In this document: piece by piece, positions 1 through 13,799 of the stretch
Numbering within the stretch: position 1 is the stretch's first letter
How the letters are laid out: the number at the start of each line of letters is the position of its first letter
Assembly (NCBI GenBank): GCA_963965975.1
Contig: OZ014415.1
Coordinates: forward strand, 687,001-751,000
Direction: 5' to 3'
DNA length: 64,000 nucleotides
From: Xestospongia bergquistia
Lineage: Eukaryota; Porifera; Demospongiae; Haplosclerida; Petrosiidae
Program-made: the position numbers and the translations under genes
Notes under the pieces: model-generated
What the model saw: only the letters and a program-made list of their open reading frames with translations
The model's database searches: none
Told to the model about the DNA's origin: nothing

Positions 1-3000
1 ACTGAAGTAGTACTAGGAAACTCTTCAATTACAGGAGGTATGGTAGCTGGCTTTAGTAGTGCAGTAGGAGGTTCTTGTCTGGTAGTAAGCATTACTAGAG
101 AAGGGATAATGAAAAAGGCTTTTATGAATGAGATTGGATACCTATGACATCATCATATCTAATATCTTCATATTTAACATATGATACTGGAGGAGGCATT
201 ATCCGTTTTTTCTTTACAAAAGAATATTTTGATAATTGCCTTCGTTTTCTACACCAAAATAAATTAAATGTACACATTATTATTAAGTCATTATTGGGGC
301 AATACAATATTGTCTACTAACTTATAAATTGATGTTTTATAAATTTGTTGACTTACTTCATTACAATAATGACCACTACTATAACAACTAGTATGATTGT
401 TACTATGATGAGGATGACAATAATACCAGCTGCTATTGCACCAATATTAGTAGATCGACTTGATGAGGGCTGGGTACCACCACCACTAGTAGAGATAGTT
501 GATGTTGTTATCACTAAGTATGTATTGAATACAATTTAATATGAACATAAATGAGGATACCATTCATTACTTTTTGTTAAAGTAATATGTAGCATTGTTG
601 ATATTGAAGTAGTAGATAGCATGGATGATGTTGAAGTAATAGGTAGCTTTGTTACTGTTGAAGTAATAGGTAGTATTGTTGATGTTGAAGTAATAGTTGA
701 CTCAGATGATGTTGAAGAAGTAGTTGAAATTGTTGATGATAAAGTATTAGTTAATAATACAATAGCTATAGAGGAAAGTATATAAGTTATTGAAGTATAT
801 AAGTTATTGAAAAGTCAGACAAGAGACCTACATATGTTACAGGTAGAAACTTGAGTATCACTCCATTCTCCTGGTCCTACACTAGTATATGCTCTCACTC
901 CAATGGTATAGTTAGTGTTAGGTAGTAGTAGTCCTCCTATACTGTATTTCATGTTGGTTGTATTAGTCATATTGTATGGACCATTACTGTTAGACTCTCT
1001 ATAACGTATCTCATACATGATAATGACACCATTGGGTACCATAGGTATATTCCATGTAATGTTGATCACTTGTATATCTGTACCACTTTGTATTAGACCA
1101 GATACCACACCAGGTTCTACAAAATATCAATAATACATTATATATCAGTAGTAACTGACTTACTAGCTTCTCCTGTCTGTTGTATTACCTCACTACTTGC
1201 TGGTCCAGTCCCAGCATTATTATATGCTATTACTGTCACAGTGTAGTTAGTGTAAGGTGTGAGTGTTGTGAGGTTGTACTGTCTGTTGTCTCCTCCAGTG
1301 ATGTTAACAGTGTCACTGAATGTTGTGTTAGTGTAGTAGAGCAAGTAACCAGTGATGAGTCCATTCTGTCCAGAGCAAGGTACCTCATCCCATGATACAG
1401 TCATGGACGTTGCCTCAACTGATGATATAGTGATATTACTGACAGATGAAGTGGGTGCTGTAGATAATGTTAGAACAGTGTAATAATTGTGAATGTCAGA
1501 ATATAACATAGTTTACCAGATGAGAGTGTAGTGGTAATTCCAGTACCCAGGACTATAGTGTCATTACCATATATTCCATTAGCACCAACAATACAATAAG
1601 TACCAGGATCAATACCAGTAAATGTATATGGTGATGAGATTGATGAATTAGTGAATACAATAGAAAAGAATGTTTCACATAATCTACGACATTGACGATA
1701 ACCTTGATATGTTTGAGGAGCAAATGAAGGTGGTATCCATGTCATAGTTATGGTGGTATTAGTTGAAGTGAGTGTAAGAATGGCCAAAGGGATAGCTAAA
1801 ATATAATGATGAATGTACAATAATATTAACTAACTTCATTAAGTACTCACCTAATGACAAAATGGTGCTATGATCACTAGGTAGTACTGTACTACCCTCA
1901 CTGCCATATGATACTACAAAGAAGTTATATGTACTGTATGAAGTTAGTCCTGATGTTATATTCAACATTGTGTTAGTGGTAGTTCCTGCACTCATAACAG
2001 AACTACTACCATTACTGAATTGATAGAACACCTCATAACCAGCTACTCCTGACACAGATGACCAGGAGAGTTGTACATGAGTCAGACCTGTGTTCAGTCT
2101 TGTAGCATTCAGACCAGTTGAAGTACCAGCAACTATAACAGAGAGAAAATATGTATACCATCCTACTTAGTGATTAACTAACCTGTTATAGGCTGTGATG
2201 TACTACTACTATTTGTAGCAATTGGACCACTATATCCAGGTACAGGACCATTAGTTACTCTGGCATTGGAGACAGTACACTCGTAAGTACCAGCTTGTCT
2301 CATCCTCACTGTCACTGTCACCTGTGTAACAAATCCTGGTCCATTCACTACCACACGAGACAGGTCACCACTAGCAATGGTGAATGGATTACTTCCATCT
2401 GTACAAGTGACATCAGTGGGAGGTCCATCAGAGACATTAAAGGTGAGAGTAAAGACTGGAGGATTAGCATCTCTTGTGGAGATGAGAGAGAACTTCATGG
2501 AGGAGTCTGTATCAGGACCATCTATATAATAGTGAGATATATCATCATTTTATTACTACAACAATTCAGTTACTAACCATTACTACTGTAAGCAGAATTT
2601 CCGTATGCTCCTACCACTAGTGTTTGATTCACTCCATTCTCATCAGGAATGATACAGGTATACAGACCTTCATAACCTTGTAGTCCTCCATTTTTGGCTA
2701 ACGCAATCTGACCTGTGAACCTCTTAGAAGATATTGGGCGTGGTGTATGGTTAATAACAAAGTTTCCATCAAACAAAGGTACTTGAGTACCATTAGGATA
2801 ATACCACAGTCCAATATTAGAACCATTATTAGCACTCTGACACCACAAGGCATCATTAATGTCATCACTATTCTGATCAACATGAGAAAACTGTCCACCA
2901 TATATCATTGAGAAATCTGGTATTGTCCTTGTCTCTTTGGCAAGATACAATCGTACACCTATTATTATGAAGTATATATTAATGATCACTCTAACAACAA

Positions 3001-3099
3001 CTACTTACCATTACTAGGTCTGTTGGTAGGTTCTAGATCTTGTCCATCTCCTAGTTGTACTAGTAGTAACATACAAGACATTAACAGTTTTGACCACAT
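1..3099 (-). CDS. Gene A: receptor tyrosine phosphatase, 5' part (signal peptide to start of cytoplasmic Ig)
   Basis: Ectodomain and membrane half of an A-E type RPTP; the catalytic half lies beyond base 1. Exons on the minus strand: 3009-3099, 2578-2958, 2183-2521, 1851-2132, 1517-1795, 1164-1457, 841-1116, 571-765, 357-513, 142-248, and 1-73 (cut by the window edge). In order they encode a signal peptide (start chosen at 3099, with the leucine-rich core MLLLVQLG), two Ig-like domains, four FN3 domains, a short Ser/Thr linker (195 nt), a membrane helix followed by basic KRRQ, a juxtamembrane exon and the first residues of the cytoplasmic Ig domain. Ectodomain exon joins are phase 1. All donors fit GT and all acceptors AG. 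The Ser/Thr linker is the shortest of the three paralogs that keep it. Role in phosphotyrosine signalling is inferred from paralogs B, D and E. Confidence 0.85.
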
Positions 3100-3235
3100 C
3101 TTGTTTGTTGTAGACAAACTGTATAGCAGCTGAGAGGAAGAAGAGCTAATTTGCTTGTTGAGCAACTTATAAAGAAAAAATGAAGTCTTAATTTAAGATG
3201 TTATCATAACTGTTTGTAGCAGTAGTAAACACCTC

Positions 3236-4085
3236 TAAGGTACCAGCTTGTCTCATCCTCATTGTTATTGTCATCTGTATAACAAATCTTGATCTATTCT
3301 CAACCACACAAGACAGATCACTACTAGCAATGGTGAATGGGTTACCTTCATTTGTACTAATAGCGTCAGAGGGAGGTCCATTATAGTTATTTAAGGTGAG
3401 AGTGAAGACTGGAGGGTTAGTATCTCTTGTGGAGATGAGAGAGAACTGTCTGTACCTGAATCATCAATATAGGAGTAAGATATATTAGATATATCATTAT
3501 TACATGAAAATATGCAAATTTCTGTATATACTCCAATAGTGTGTTTGTTGACTCTATTATCGGCTATATTATTTTTTACTGTTTCTAGACTCCACTCAAA
3601 ACATTCTTAAGCCTAAAATGCAGTACTAGACTATTACCATATAGTATTGACCTCTGTGCTATCTTGGTACTAATCACATGTTATAAACATACAGACCTTC
3701 ATAGACTAATAGCTCTCTTCTGTTGATCAATTCAATTTGACCTGTAAGCCTCTTAGCAATGGAGGTTGTCCATTTTGAAATATTTGAGTATGATTATGAT
3801 AATAGCACAGTACAATATCAGGACCAATATTAACAGTCAACATCACAAGGCATCATTAGAATTAACACTCTGACATCACAAGTGTCATTAATACTATTAT
3901 TATTCTTAATTATTCTTGCTAGTATCATTGAGAACTCTAGTATTATCTTATTTTGATAGGGTAGATATAGTTATTATGAAGTATATAATAACAATCACTC
4001 ATTTACCATTACTAGGTCTGTTGGTAGGATGTTGTTTATCCCTTAGCTGTACTGGTAACAATTTGAACTACTTCATGAGATTGTT
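3236..4085 (-). pseudogene. Ghost of RPTP 5' exons upstream of gene A
   Basis: Three decayed pieces in the same order and strand as a real gene start. 3236-3465 resembles the second Ig exon (compare 2183-2521), about 3500-3960 resembles the first Ig exon, and 4005-4085 resembles the signal-peptide exon with its splice donor ('cattactaggtctgttggtagg' shared in shortened form). The reading frames are broken in many places and no usable ORF remains. The same arrangement stands upstream of gene B at 12415-13665, so both derive from one ancestral truncated copy. This is a relic of host gene duplication, not a transposon. Confidence 0.75.
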
Positions 4086-4697
4086 ATATACAAAGTACTG
4101 GCAGGAACAAAGTAATATAACTTGCCCCCTTGACTATCATATTTATTACTAGCTAATAAATTAATATGTGCACATGAAATTAACATTATATGTAGTTTTT
4201 TTAAAATTTATCAAACACTTTTAAAGTTGTAATTAGATGTTTCAACTGAGAGTGGATACATACAAAGGCTCCAGAATGAAGTACACCATTACTGTAGATA
4301 AAAATCATATATAGAGAGTTGATCTGCTATAAGATAAACAATTTTTTGTCATATGTTAACAATGTTTTGTTGTTGTGCAATAACAGTTTTTAAATTATAG
4401 CAGTTTGTTAGTGTAACAGATAAACAAAGAAACAACTGTAGCCCTGGCCCTTGTAGAGGTAACAATGTTTAATAACATAATCCCTACTACAATCATTAAC
4501 AAATTAACAAATTAAAAATATTGAATACAAATACATTGTGACATACCAAATTAAGAAAAAAGTGAAAATTATTTAGTTAAAAAAGTTAATAATTAAAATA
4601 GTATATTAAAATAAAATTCTAAAAGAAGAATAAAAAATTAAACGTAGTAATTTCATGTCTAAATAGAATAGTTGTCATAGCATTAGTTCATGTAAAC
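4086..4697. other. Intergenic A-B: F-type 3' relic, then gene B 3' flank
   Basis: About 4194-4305 carries a short decayed fragment of the F/G-type D2 3' end: first the tail of the last exon (compare 46887-46930), then a piece of the exon with 'gagtggatacata' and 'aaggctccaga' (compare 47115-47155). From about 4440 to 4697 the sequence matches the AT-rich 3' flanks of genes C, D and E (14359, 26217 and 36760 onward). No gene is seen in this stretch. Confidence 0.7.
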
Positions 4698-7600
4698 TTA
4701 TATAAAGTTATCATAAGTCTCAAAGGAGTCTAGATAGACTATCACTGCATTAAAGATACTTCGATATTGTTCCTATTAATAATAAAGATATACAATATTA
4801 TAATATATAATAAAATATGTAGATTTAATTATTATATTTATATATTAGTACTTACCACTGTTAATACACTGCCTGGTTTTTGTATTCGTTGAGCTTTTAA
4901 AACCTGGAACACATCTACAATTCTCTCAGTATTACATCTGTCTATAGTTGTAGCAAGAGCACAAAACATCCCTGAACGAGTAACTGTATCACTGTAATAG
5001 GGAGAACAGTATGATAGCTATGGTAATTAATATTTTAGTATATATTAATATAAACCTGTATTGTAATACATTAATAAATGAACTAACATGTCTAAATATT
5101 ATTGTATTACTTTATTTAGATTACACATACACGCACACACACACACATTAGATGTCTGTTCCTCCTTTTACCTGCAATGAACTATTATAGGAGTATTTCC
5201 CATTTTACGTTGTACTTTATATACATTATCCAATACTGTTAGTATAGTTTGAATGTTGTTCATATGACCATTAACATCCCAGTTAGTAATTTGATATTGA
5301 GTAACTGTTTGCCCCTCTCCAGACTATGTATATGGAGAAAATTTGTGTAGTAACACAATATTAGAATCATATATACACATATATATGTGTTTGTGTCTGC
5401 ATGTGTGTGTAACTATTCACCTTGTTGTTACTAATAACAATGGTCCTTTCATTATAGCCATCATGTTTAGTTTCATTCTGGAGTTTAATATTAAATTCAC
5501 CAATAATGACACCTTGAACTAATGAAGGCCAATATTGATAGCAAACCTCCTAAATAGTATTAATTTACTTCAGTGTAAAATATGAGACACAAATGTTAAC
5601 TGACCTTTCCATTCTCTCTCAAGTGACCAAGCATTACAATAGCAGATGTCTTTCTATCAGTCACCATTTTCCAAAAGTTACGACAGGTATTTTCCATTGG
5701 ACCCTCTGCAATAATAAATGCTTTCTTCTGTTTATAACCCTAAAAAATAAAGAGAATAAGAAACTTATTATGATAATAATAAGCAATTAATATTTTCCAC
5801 TATTATTAATTTTGTTCTTCTTCTGATTTTTTTATTATACTAACACTAACACTTAACACTTTGCATACTAGGCAGTCCTAATAATTCTTCTTGTTGTGTA
5901 TGACAATTAAAAGAGATGAATAAAATTAAAACACATACTTTAACTACTAATGTATATAGAAACAAATGAATTTAATTAAACTTAACCACAACAATTGTCT
6001 TATATTTCTGCTCTGTTAAAAACATAACAAGTTTTGTATGAGGCTCTGTCCACCCTTCACTATTTGATGTAGCCAGTACTTACATTGACATAAACTGCAT
6101 TGATATAGTCAGGATGTTCATCTTTAAGTGGAACACGATGTTTGTCAGCTATGAGATGAATAAAATAATGTTAATATGATATTATATTTTTGAAAATTGA
6201 TACACACATACAGATCTTCTTAGCAACAAAAAGTTATATAAAAATGCCAATAATCTTCTATATACTAATGTTCCTTATGTTAAGGTGCTTGTTATGTACA
6301 TCGTTTATTATAACAACAATCAAACTTGTACTGATAACACTAAATACGTGCTAATCTATATAAAAATAACTGTTGATATAATCTTAAGTATATTTAAAAC
6401 AAATTATGGAATAGTTAGTTTTTATTATCATAATGATAGTTTCATTTTCAAAATAAACTGTCTAACAAACAGACAGATACTTACAAGGTAGAAACTTATT
6501 TGCTCGATTTTTGTCTAGATTTTGTAATGCTATATCACACATGATTTCATCTGGACATGGTGTTACTTGTTTCAATACCTAAACATACAGACAAATAGAC
6601 AGTAGTAATATATCTGTTATATAAGTTAGAGAAATTATCAAGTACATTAGATATGATATATATATATATAGGAAAGGTTATTATATGCTTTGATTGAAAT
6701 TACATATTGGAAGTTAAAAAAGTTCTTCATGTTGTTAGAAAGTAACTTAATCTTGTATCTTTCAATGTTATTAAAACCAAATGGAGTTTAGTTCTAAACT
6801 AATCACTATATGCTATTATATCATTAAGTTATATAGTCACTGTAGTCATTACAGTCTGTAAATATAAACAGCATGGGGCGGAATTAATTGTTTAGATTAG
6901 CCAATTAATTATATCTTTCAATGTTATTTATTTCCAAGAACAAACAGTACATCCTGTTTATACAAACTCATATACCTGAAACTGATGTATATATATATAT
7001 ATATATAGGAAAGGTTATTATATGCTTTGATTGAAATTACATATTGGAAGTTAAAAAAGTTCTTCATGTTGTTAGAAAGTAACTTAATCTTGTATCTTTC
7101 AATGTTATTAAAACCAAATGGAGTTTAGTTCTAAACTAATCACTATATGCTATTATATCATTAAGTTATATAGTCACTGTAGTCATTATAGTCTGTAAAT
7201 ATAAACAGCATGGGGCGGAATTAATTGTTTAGATTAGCCAATTAATTATATCTTTCAATGTTATTTATTTTCAAGAACAAACAGTACATCCTGTTTATAC
7301 AAACTCATATACCTGAAACTGATGTATATATAGGAAAGGTTAGTATATGCTTTGATTGAAATTACATATTGGAAGTTAAAAAAATTCTTTATGTAAACAG
7401 AATAGAAATATAACTGTATAATATGTTATTAGAAAGTAACTAAGCTATTGAAGTTATATTTGATTCTTAACAAGTTAATGGGAAAACTATATTTTTATTG
7501 TTTTATAGTATAATCAACAACATTATTAGAAACTGTTACTAAAATTAATTGGAAAAAGTATTGTATTTCCATTAAAAGTATATCCAGACTATTTTAGTAA

Positions 7601-10600
7601 GAATAATGGACTTAATTAATGGTAATTATTCTTTAATTTGTTAATTATGTGTAATAATAAAACTGTATATTGCCATATCCCAAGAACAAACAGTACATCC
7701 TGTTTATATAAACTCATATACCTGAAACTGATGTTCAAATTTATTTTGTCCAGTACTTGGATCAGTATTGGTCATTTTATTGATAGTAATACGAACATTT
7801 GCAGTATCAATCTGAGTATCTCCACAGGTGATAGATTCCAATATAGCATCATTGATAAAGATATATTGATCCTGTGGAGAGTATAATGCAATATTAATTG
7901 TATATATCATATATAGTGTTAGATTATATATAATTTATATATACATGTGGATCATATTAATAATTAAGGTAAACGAGGATAGCAATTTGGGTCTTTGCTA
8001 TTATGTAAGTGTTATGACTTCTTATTGAAGGAAAAGTATGAAAATTACACAAATAGTTTGTGAGGAAATGCTTCAAGGTATACCTTTAAACTGGCAAATT
8101 AGATTTTAAACATTTAAAAGTAGCTTTCTTTTAATTATATGATTTCTTACTAGAGTTTGGACCATCTTCATACGTTTATGTCTAAGTTGGTTGATGATAT
8201 CCATTATATTAATATGTCCTTTTTGTTCTACTTGTTGTAGTACCATATCAATAGTAATAAATGTCCCTGTACGACCCACACCAGCACTAGAGAGAAAGAA
8301 AAGGTTAATGTAGGATTATAACAAAGGAAAGAGGAGATTGTTTTTTGTTAAAGTATCTGTTGATATGTTAACTTACCTGCAATGGACAAGCATTGGTCCC
8401 CTCTTTGGGTGGTACTCTTTCCTGATACGTTTATGGAAGGTAAGGATTGAGGTAGCATAATCAGGGACACCATGATCTGGCCAGGAAGTAAAGTGATATT
8501 GAGTCAATTGATGTGAGCTATCAGATAACTAGAAGAGACAATAATAGGAACATTCAGAGACTTTTAACTATCTCACCTTTACTTGAAGACTCCTAATAGT
8601 ATAATCAGTAAATATTTGTTGATCCATTAAAGTCACTTGGAATGGACCAAAATCTTTGGAACCAGGATCAGGCCAGTATTGCTGACACTTTATATTTTTA
8701 TTTTCTTTAAGATTGGTTACCATGACGATGATGGATGGTCTTTCTTGCCAGACCAATCGCCAGATATCGACTAATGTCTTCTTGAGAGGCCCTAAAATAA
8801 TGTAACATTACTATCTCTTAAAATATTGATGTTGTAAGTATTCTCCAATGCTTATCTAAACAACTACCCAGTGTCTAGAAAGGTCATACTATCTAGATCA
8901 CATGATATGTGGACTGACCTTGAGTAGCAATATATTGATGTTCTTTGTCATAACCCTATTAATACAATTTGGAAAGGAATGCATATAGTTTATCTAATAG
9001 TAAGTAATAATATAATTACTAGAATATAATTGTTGTAGTAGCATTAAACAGTTTTTAAAGCATTACAGAATATATACTTACATCAAGAAAAGAGGCATTT
9101 ATATAGTCATTTTGACAGTCTTGTTGTCCAGGTATTGGATTAAGAATAATACGATTATCATCATCTATTAAATAATTAATAAAATGATGCCATAAAATAT
9201 AAATGTTTAGACATTAAGAATGACACTATTTAGAATTATACACATGTATTATATATACACTGTACATGTATTTAGACTGTTATTATATAGTATGTGAGAC
9301 AGCTGGTAGGTAAACATGGACATAAAGTTATATAGTGAACTAAATAACTTTAGTAAAATAATCTTATCTATTATTATAACAGTAGTAACTAACATATGGT
9401 CATATTATTAATTACATTGTAAAGTTAATTACATTAATTAATTACATTGTAAACTTTAGTAAAATAATCTTATCTATTATTATAACAGTAGTAACTAACA
9501 TATAGTAAAGTAACTTGTTATTATAAGAGAGTAGCGATAGCAACTAACATATCATTGTTAAAATAAAGTAGTTGTTTTAACTAATTTATAATCACTTAAC
9601 TTGTATACATGACTAAAAGATATATTGAAAAGTATTAACAACATACATTGTCTTGATTACTAATCACTATCAAACAATTACACAGTGTATTATAACTCCT
9701 CACTAATAATATATATAGTTTCACTAAATTGTGTGTCTCTTGTTAATATTAAATAACAATATTATAAAATAGAAAATACAAAGACTTACAAACTGTGATG
9801 TTAGTAAAACGATTGAGAGATTTGTTAGAGGGGATCAGTGCAACTGTTACAGGATGCTCATTTTCACCACTCTCCAGTGACTACATGTGATAGTAATAAT
9901 CAAATATCACGAGCAGGTACTATTATATTTAGTATGTAACTTACATTGAATTGTAGTTTGAATTTATCGTTTGAATTGGCATGACTATCAGCCACAAATG
10001 TACCAAAATCTTTAACTAGAATTGGTTCTATATTAACTTGAAGTTTAACATTTTCATAAAAAGCTTTATCAGTTCCTTCTTTAGCTATCATTAGAATCAC
10101 CTGTTTGTCTGCAGTCCCTTCAGAATTATTAGCTACAAACTCATAAGTTCCTTTATGTGACTCTTCAGCACAGACTATAATCAGGCTACCATCTTCCATG
10201 ATCTCATGAGCATAGTCTTCAGTTACAAGTTCACCATCATGATACCAGTTAAATGTTAGAGGAGGTGTTCCTGTAACAAGAACATTGAATTCTACTCTAT
10301 GTCCCTCCTTGACTGAAGTAGTACTAGGAAACTCTTCAATTACAGGAGGTATGGTAGCTGGTTTTGGCGGTGCAGTAGAAGATTCTTTAGTAATCACAAG
10401 TAAAGAAGGATAATAAAGGGAAGATTTTACAAATGAGATTGTATACCTTTAACTTCATCATATCCAGTATCTTCATTTCTAGTATATGATAGAGGTATGG
10501 TAGTTGGTTTTGGTGGTGCAGGAGTTTTTTGTTTAGTAGGAATTACTAGTAGAGAAGTGATAATAAAGGGAGGCTTTTACCAATGAGATTGTATACCTAT

Positions 10601-12291
10601 AACTTCATCGTAGTATGTATCATATCCAGTTTCTTCATTTCTAGTATATGATACAGGTGGAGGTATCATTTTGTTGTCTTCAACAGAATTTTTTGATAAT
10701 TGTCTTCGTTTTCTATAGTACAATATATTAAATGTATGTATACAATTATTACTAGGAAAATATTATATCATCTACTAACTGATATTGTATATATAATAAG
10801 TTAACTTACTTCATTACAATAATGACCACTAATATAACAACTACTATGATTGTTACTATGATAAGGGGAACAATAATACCAGCTGCTATTGCAGCTGCAT
10901 TAGATACACTTGATGAAGTAGGAGGAGGAAATGAAGGTACTGTCCATATCATTGTAGTAGTGGTAGTAAGTGTCAGAATAACTGAAGGTTTAACTATAGA
11001 ATAGAGAGGTCACAAACAATAGGTATCTACTCACATAATGTCACAGTGACATTGTTACTATGATCACTAGGTAGTACTGTACTACCCTCACTGCCATATG
11101 ATACTACAAAGAAGTTATATGTACTGTTTAAAGTCAGTCCTGATGTTATATCCAACATTGTATTAATGGTAGTTCCTGCACTCATAACAGAACTACTACC
11201 ATTACTGAGTTGATAGAACACCTCATAACCGGCTACTCCTGACACAGATGACCAGGAGAGTTGTACATGAGTCAGACCTGTGTTCAGTCTTGTAGCATTC
11301 AGACCAGTAGGAGTACCAGCAACTATAACACAGAGAGAGAATATGTATATCATCCTACTCAGTGATTAACTAACCTGTTATATTCTGTGATGTACTACTA
11401 CTACTTGTAGCAGTTAGACCAGTTTCTCCAGGTACAGGACCATTAGTTACTCTGGCATTGGAGACAGTACACTGGTAAGTACCAGCTTGTCTCATCCTCA
11501 CTGTCACTGTCACCTGTGTAACAGATTCTGGTCCATTCACTACCACACGAGACAGGTCACCACTAGCAATGGTGAATGGGTTACTTCCATCTGTACAAGT
11601 GACATTAGTGGGAGGTCCATTAGAGACATTGAAGGTGAGAGTGAAGACTGGAGGATTAGTATCTCTTGTGGAGATGAGAGAGAACTTCATGGAGGAGTCT
11701 ACATCAGGACCATCTATATAAGAGTGAGATATATCATTACTTTATTACTACATGAACTCAGTCACTGACCATTGATATTGTAAACATAATTTGTGTATGC
11801 TCCTACCACTAGTGTTTGGTTCACTCCATTCTCATCAGGAATGATACAGGTATACAGACCTTCATAACCTGATATTCCAAGATTTCTAGCTAGTGCAATC
11901 TGACCTGTGAACCTCTTAGAGAATATTGGAGTTGGTGCACCATTCCTTTTACCAAAGTTTCCATCAAACAAAGGTACTTGAGTACCATTAGGATAATACC
12001 ACAGTCCAATATTAGAACCATTATTAACACTCTGACACCACAAGGCATCATTAGTACCATCTTTAACATCAACATCAACATCAAAAAACTGTCCAGCATA
12101 TATCATTGAGAAGTCTGGTATTATCCTATTCTCATAGGGTAGATACAGTTGTACACCTGTTATTATGAAGTATATATTAATGATCACTCTAACAACAACT
12201 ACTTACCATTACTAGGTCTGTTGGTAGGTACTTGTCCATCTCCTAGTTGTACTAGTAGTAACATACAGGACATTAACACTTTTAACCACAT
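4698..12291 (-). CDS. Gene B: short-ectodomain receptor tyrosine phosphatase (1195 aa)
   Basis: Complete membrane RPTP. Exons: 12207-12291, 11770-12156, 11375-11713, 11035-11322, 10810-10993, 10597-10712, 10447-10545, 9945-10384, 9790-9880, 9082-9164, 8919-8955, 8577-8791, 8377-8528, 8151-8286, 7722-7871, 6485-6578, 6084-6148, 5605-5739, 5421-5549, 5172-5323, 4856-4991, 4698-4772; total 3588 nt, a whole number of codons. Domains: signal peptide, Ig, Ig, one FN3, then exon 10810-10993, which fuses the first strand of the second FN3 directly to the membrane helix. FN3-2 to FN3-4 and the Ser/Thr linker are gone. The cytoplasmic side has an extra hybrid juxtamembrane exon (10447-10545), the cysteine-free Ig domain, D1 with SWPDHG and [10 protein letters not shown] (catalytic Cys about residue 838), and D2 with HCSDTVTRSG but no WPD. 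The C terminus is YDNFI where paralogs have YANFT. D1 should be active; D2 probably is not. Confidence 0.85.
6669..7400. repeat. Tandem duplication (about 340 bp) in a gene B intron, carrying copies of an exon end
   Basis: Two near-identical copies start at 6669 and 7009, and a third partial copy starts at about 7332. Each full copy ends with the 3' end and donor of exon 7722-7871 (plus-strand 'catatacctgaaactgatgt'), so the intron holds decoy donors near 6976-6986 and 7312-7322. Gene E has a single copy at 39585-39900. Confidence 0.85.
9347..9502. repeat. Direct duplication of about 50 bp in a gene B intron
   Basis: The string starting 'ctttagtaaaataatctt' occurs at about 9347 and again at about 9453, about 106 bp apart. 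The same intron of D and E has it once. No function is suggested. Confidence 0.8.
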
Positions 12292-12414
12292 CTTGTTTGT
12301 TGCAGACAAACTGTACAGCAGCTGAGAGAGGAAGTAATTTGCTCGTTAAGCTATTTATAATGAAAAACGCAGTCTTAATTAAAAGATGCTGTCATAACTA
12401 TTTGTAGCAGTATT

Positions 12415-13665
12415 AAATACCTCTAATAGTACCAGTATCTACTGTGGCATTAGAAATGTAAGTACCAGTTTGTTTCATCCTCACTGTCACTGCCATCAGT
12501 GTAACAGATCCTGGTCCACTCATTACCACACAAAAAAGATCACCACTAGCAGGGGTGAATGAATTCCTTTCATCTGCACAAGTGATATTTCTAAGAGGTC
12601 CATCATAGACATTGAAGGTAAGAGTGAAGACCTGAGGGTTAGCATCTCTCGTGGAGATAAGAGAGAATCGACTGTATCTAGATCATCTTTATAAGAATAA
12701 GATATATCATTATTATTCATAAACTCAGTCATTATCATAAACAATTTCTATGTATGTTCCACTAGTGTGATTGTTGACTCTATTCTCATTAGAAATTACA
12801 AAGTGTATATTGGAAGTAAATCATTAATGTCAAAATTAATTCATGCTATTGTATTTTGTAGTGTTCCTAGACTCCACCCAAAACATTTTTAAATCTAAAA
12901 CGTAGTACTAGTATACGTTCTATTGACCTCTGTGCTATTTTCATACTAATCACATATTATAGGTGTACAGACCTTTATAGACTGATAGCCCTCTGTTTCT
13001 GGTAGATAAAATCTGATCTATAAACCTCTTAGAAAATAATGGAGGCTGTCCATTAGAATGTTCCAGGTACTTGAATATCATTATGATAACAGATCTATGA
13101 CAGTCAAAAATCAAAATTAGTACCCTGACATCACAAAACATCATTAGTACTTTGATTGTTCTTGTTAGTATCATTGAGAAGTCTGGTATTATCCTATTCT
13201 GATAGGGTAGATACAGTTGTACACTTGTTATTATGAAGTATATATTAATGATCACTCTAACAACAACTACTTACCATTACTAGGTCTGTTAGTAGGATGC
13301 TGTCTATCTCTTAGTTTTACTAGTAGTATAACACAGATAAAATCTGATCTTTAAACCTCTTAGAAAATAATGGAGGCTGTCCATTAGAATGTTCCAGGTA
13401 CTTGAATATCATTATGATAACAGATCTATGACAGTCAAAAATCAAAATTAGTACCCTGACATCACAAAACATCATTAGTACTTTGATTATTCTTGTTAGT
13501 ATCATTGAGAAGTCTGGTATTATCCTATTCTGATAGGGTAGATACAGTTGTACACTTGTTATTATGAAGTATATATTAATGATCACTCTAACAACAACTA
13601 CTTACCATTACTAGGTCTGTTAGTAGGATACTGTCTATCTCTTAGTTTTACTAGTACATTGAACC
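12415..13665 (-). pseudogene. Ghost of RPTP 5' exons upstream of gene B, with internal 331-bp duplication
   Basis: Decayed second Ig exon (12440-12665), decayed first Ig exon (about 12690-13240) and signal exon (13261-13325), then a second copy of the Ig1-plus-signal block (13339-13665). The two copies are offset by 331 bp ('aaaatctgatct' at 13008 and 13339) and are almost identical, so this duplication is much younger than the decay of the exons. Frames are broken. Short ORFs here are chance remnants. Confidence 0.8.
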
Positions 13666-13799
13666 ATTTCATTATTGTTATAAACAAAATACTGAAAGGA
13701 AGTAATACAACTTACCCCTTGACAATCATATTAATTAAAAGTTAATGAATGAAGTTACATGTATAATTTAAATATATTTTGCATATAGTTTTAAAAATT

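Noticed and set aside
2295-2576. Plus-strand ORFs of about 93 aa starting [11 protein letters not shown], repeated in each gene
   Set aside because: Shadows of the second Ig exon, repeated only because the exon is.
13320-13586. 88- and 101-aa ORFs in the B upstream ghost
   Set aside because: Partly degraded first Ig exon lacking its cysteines; remnants, not a gene.
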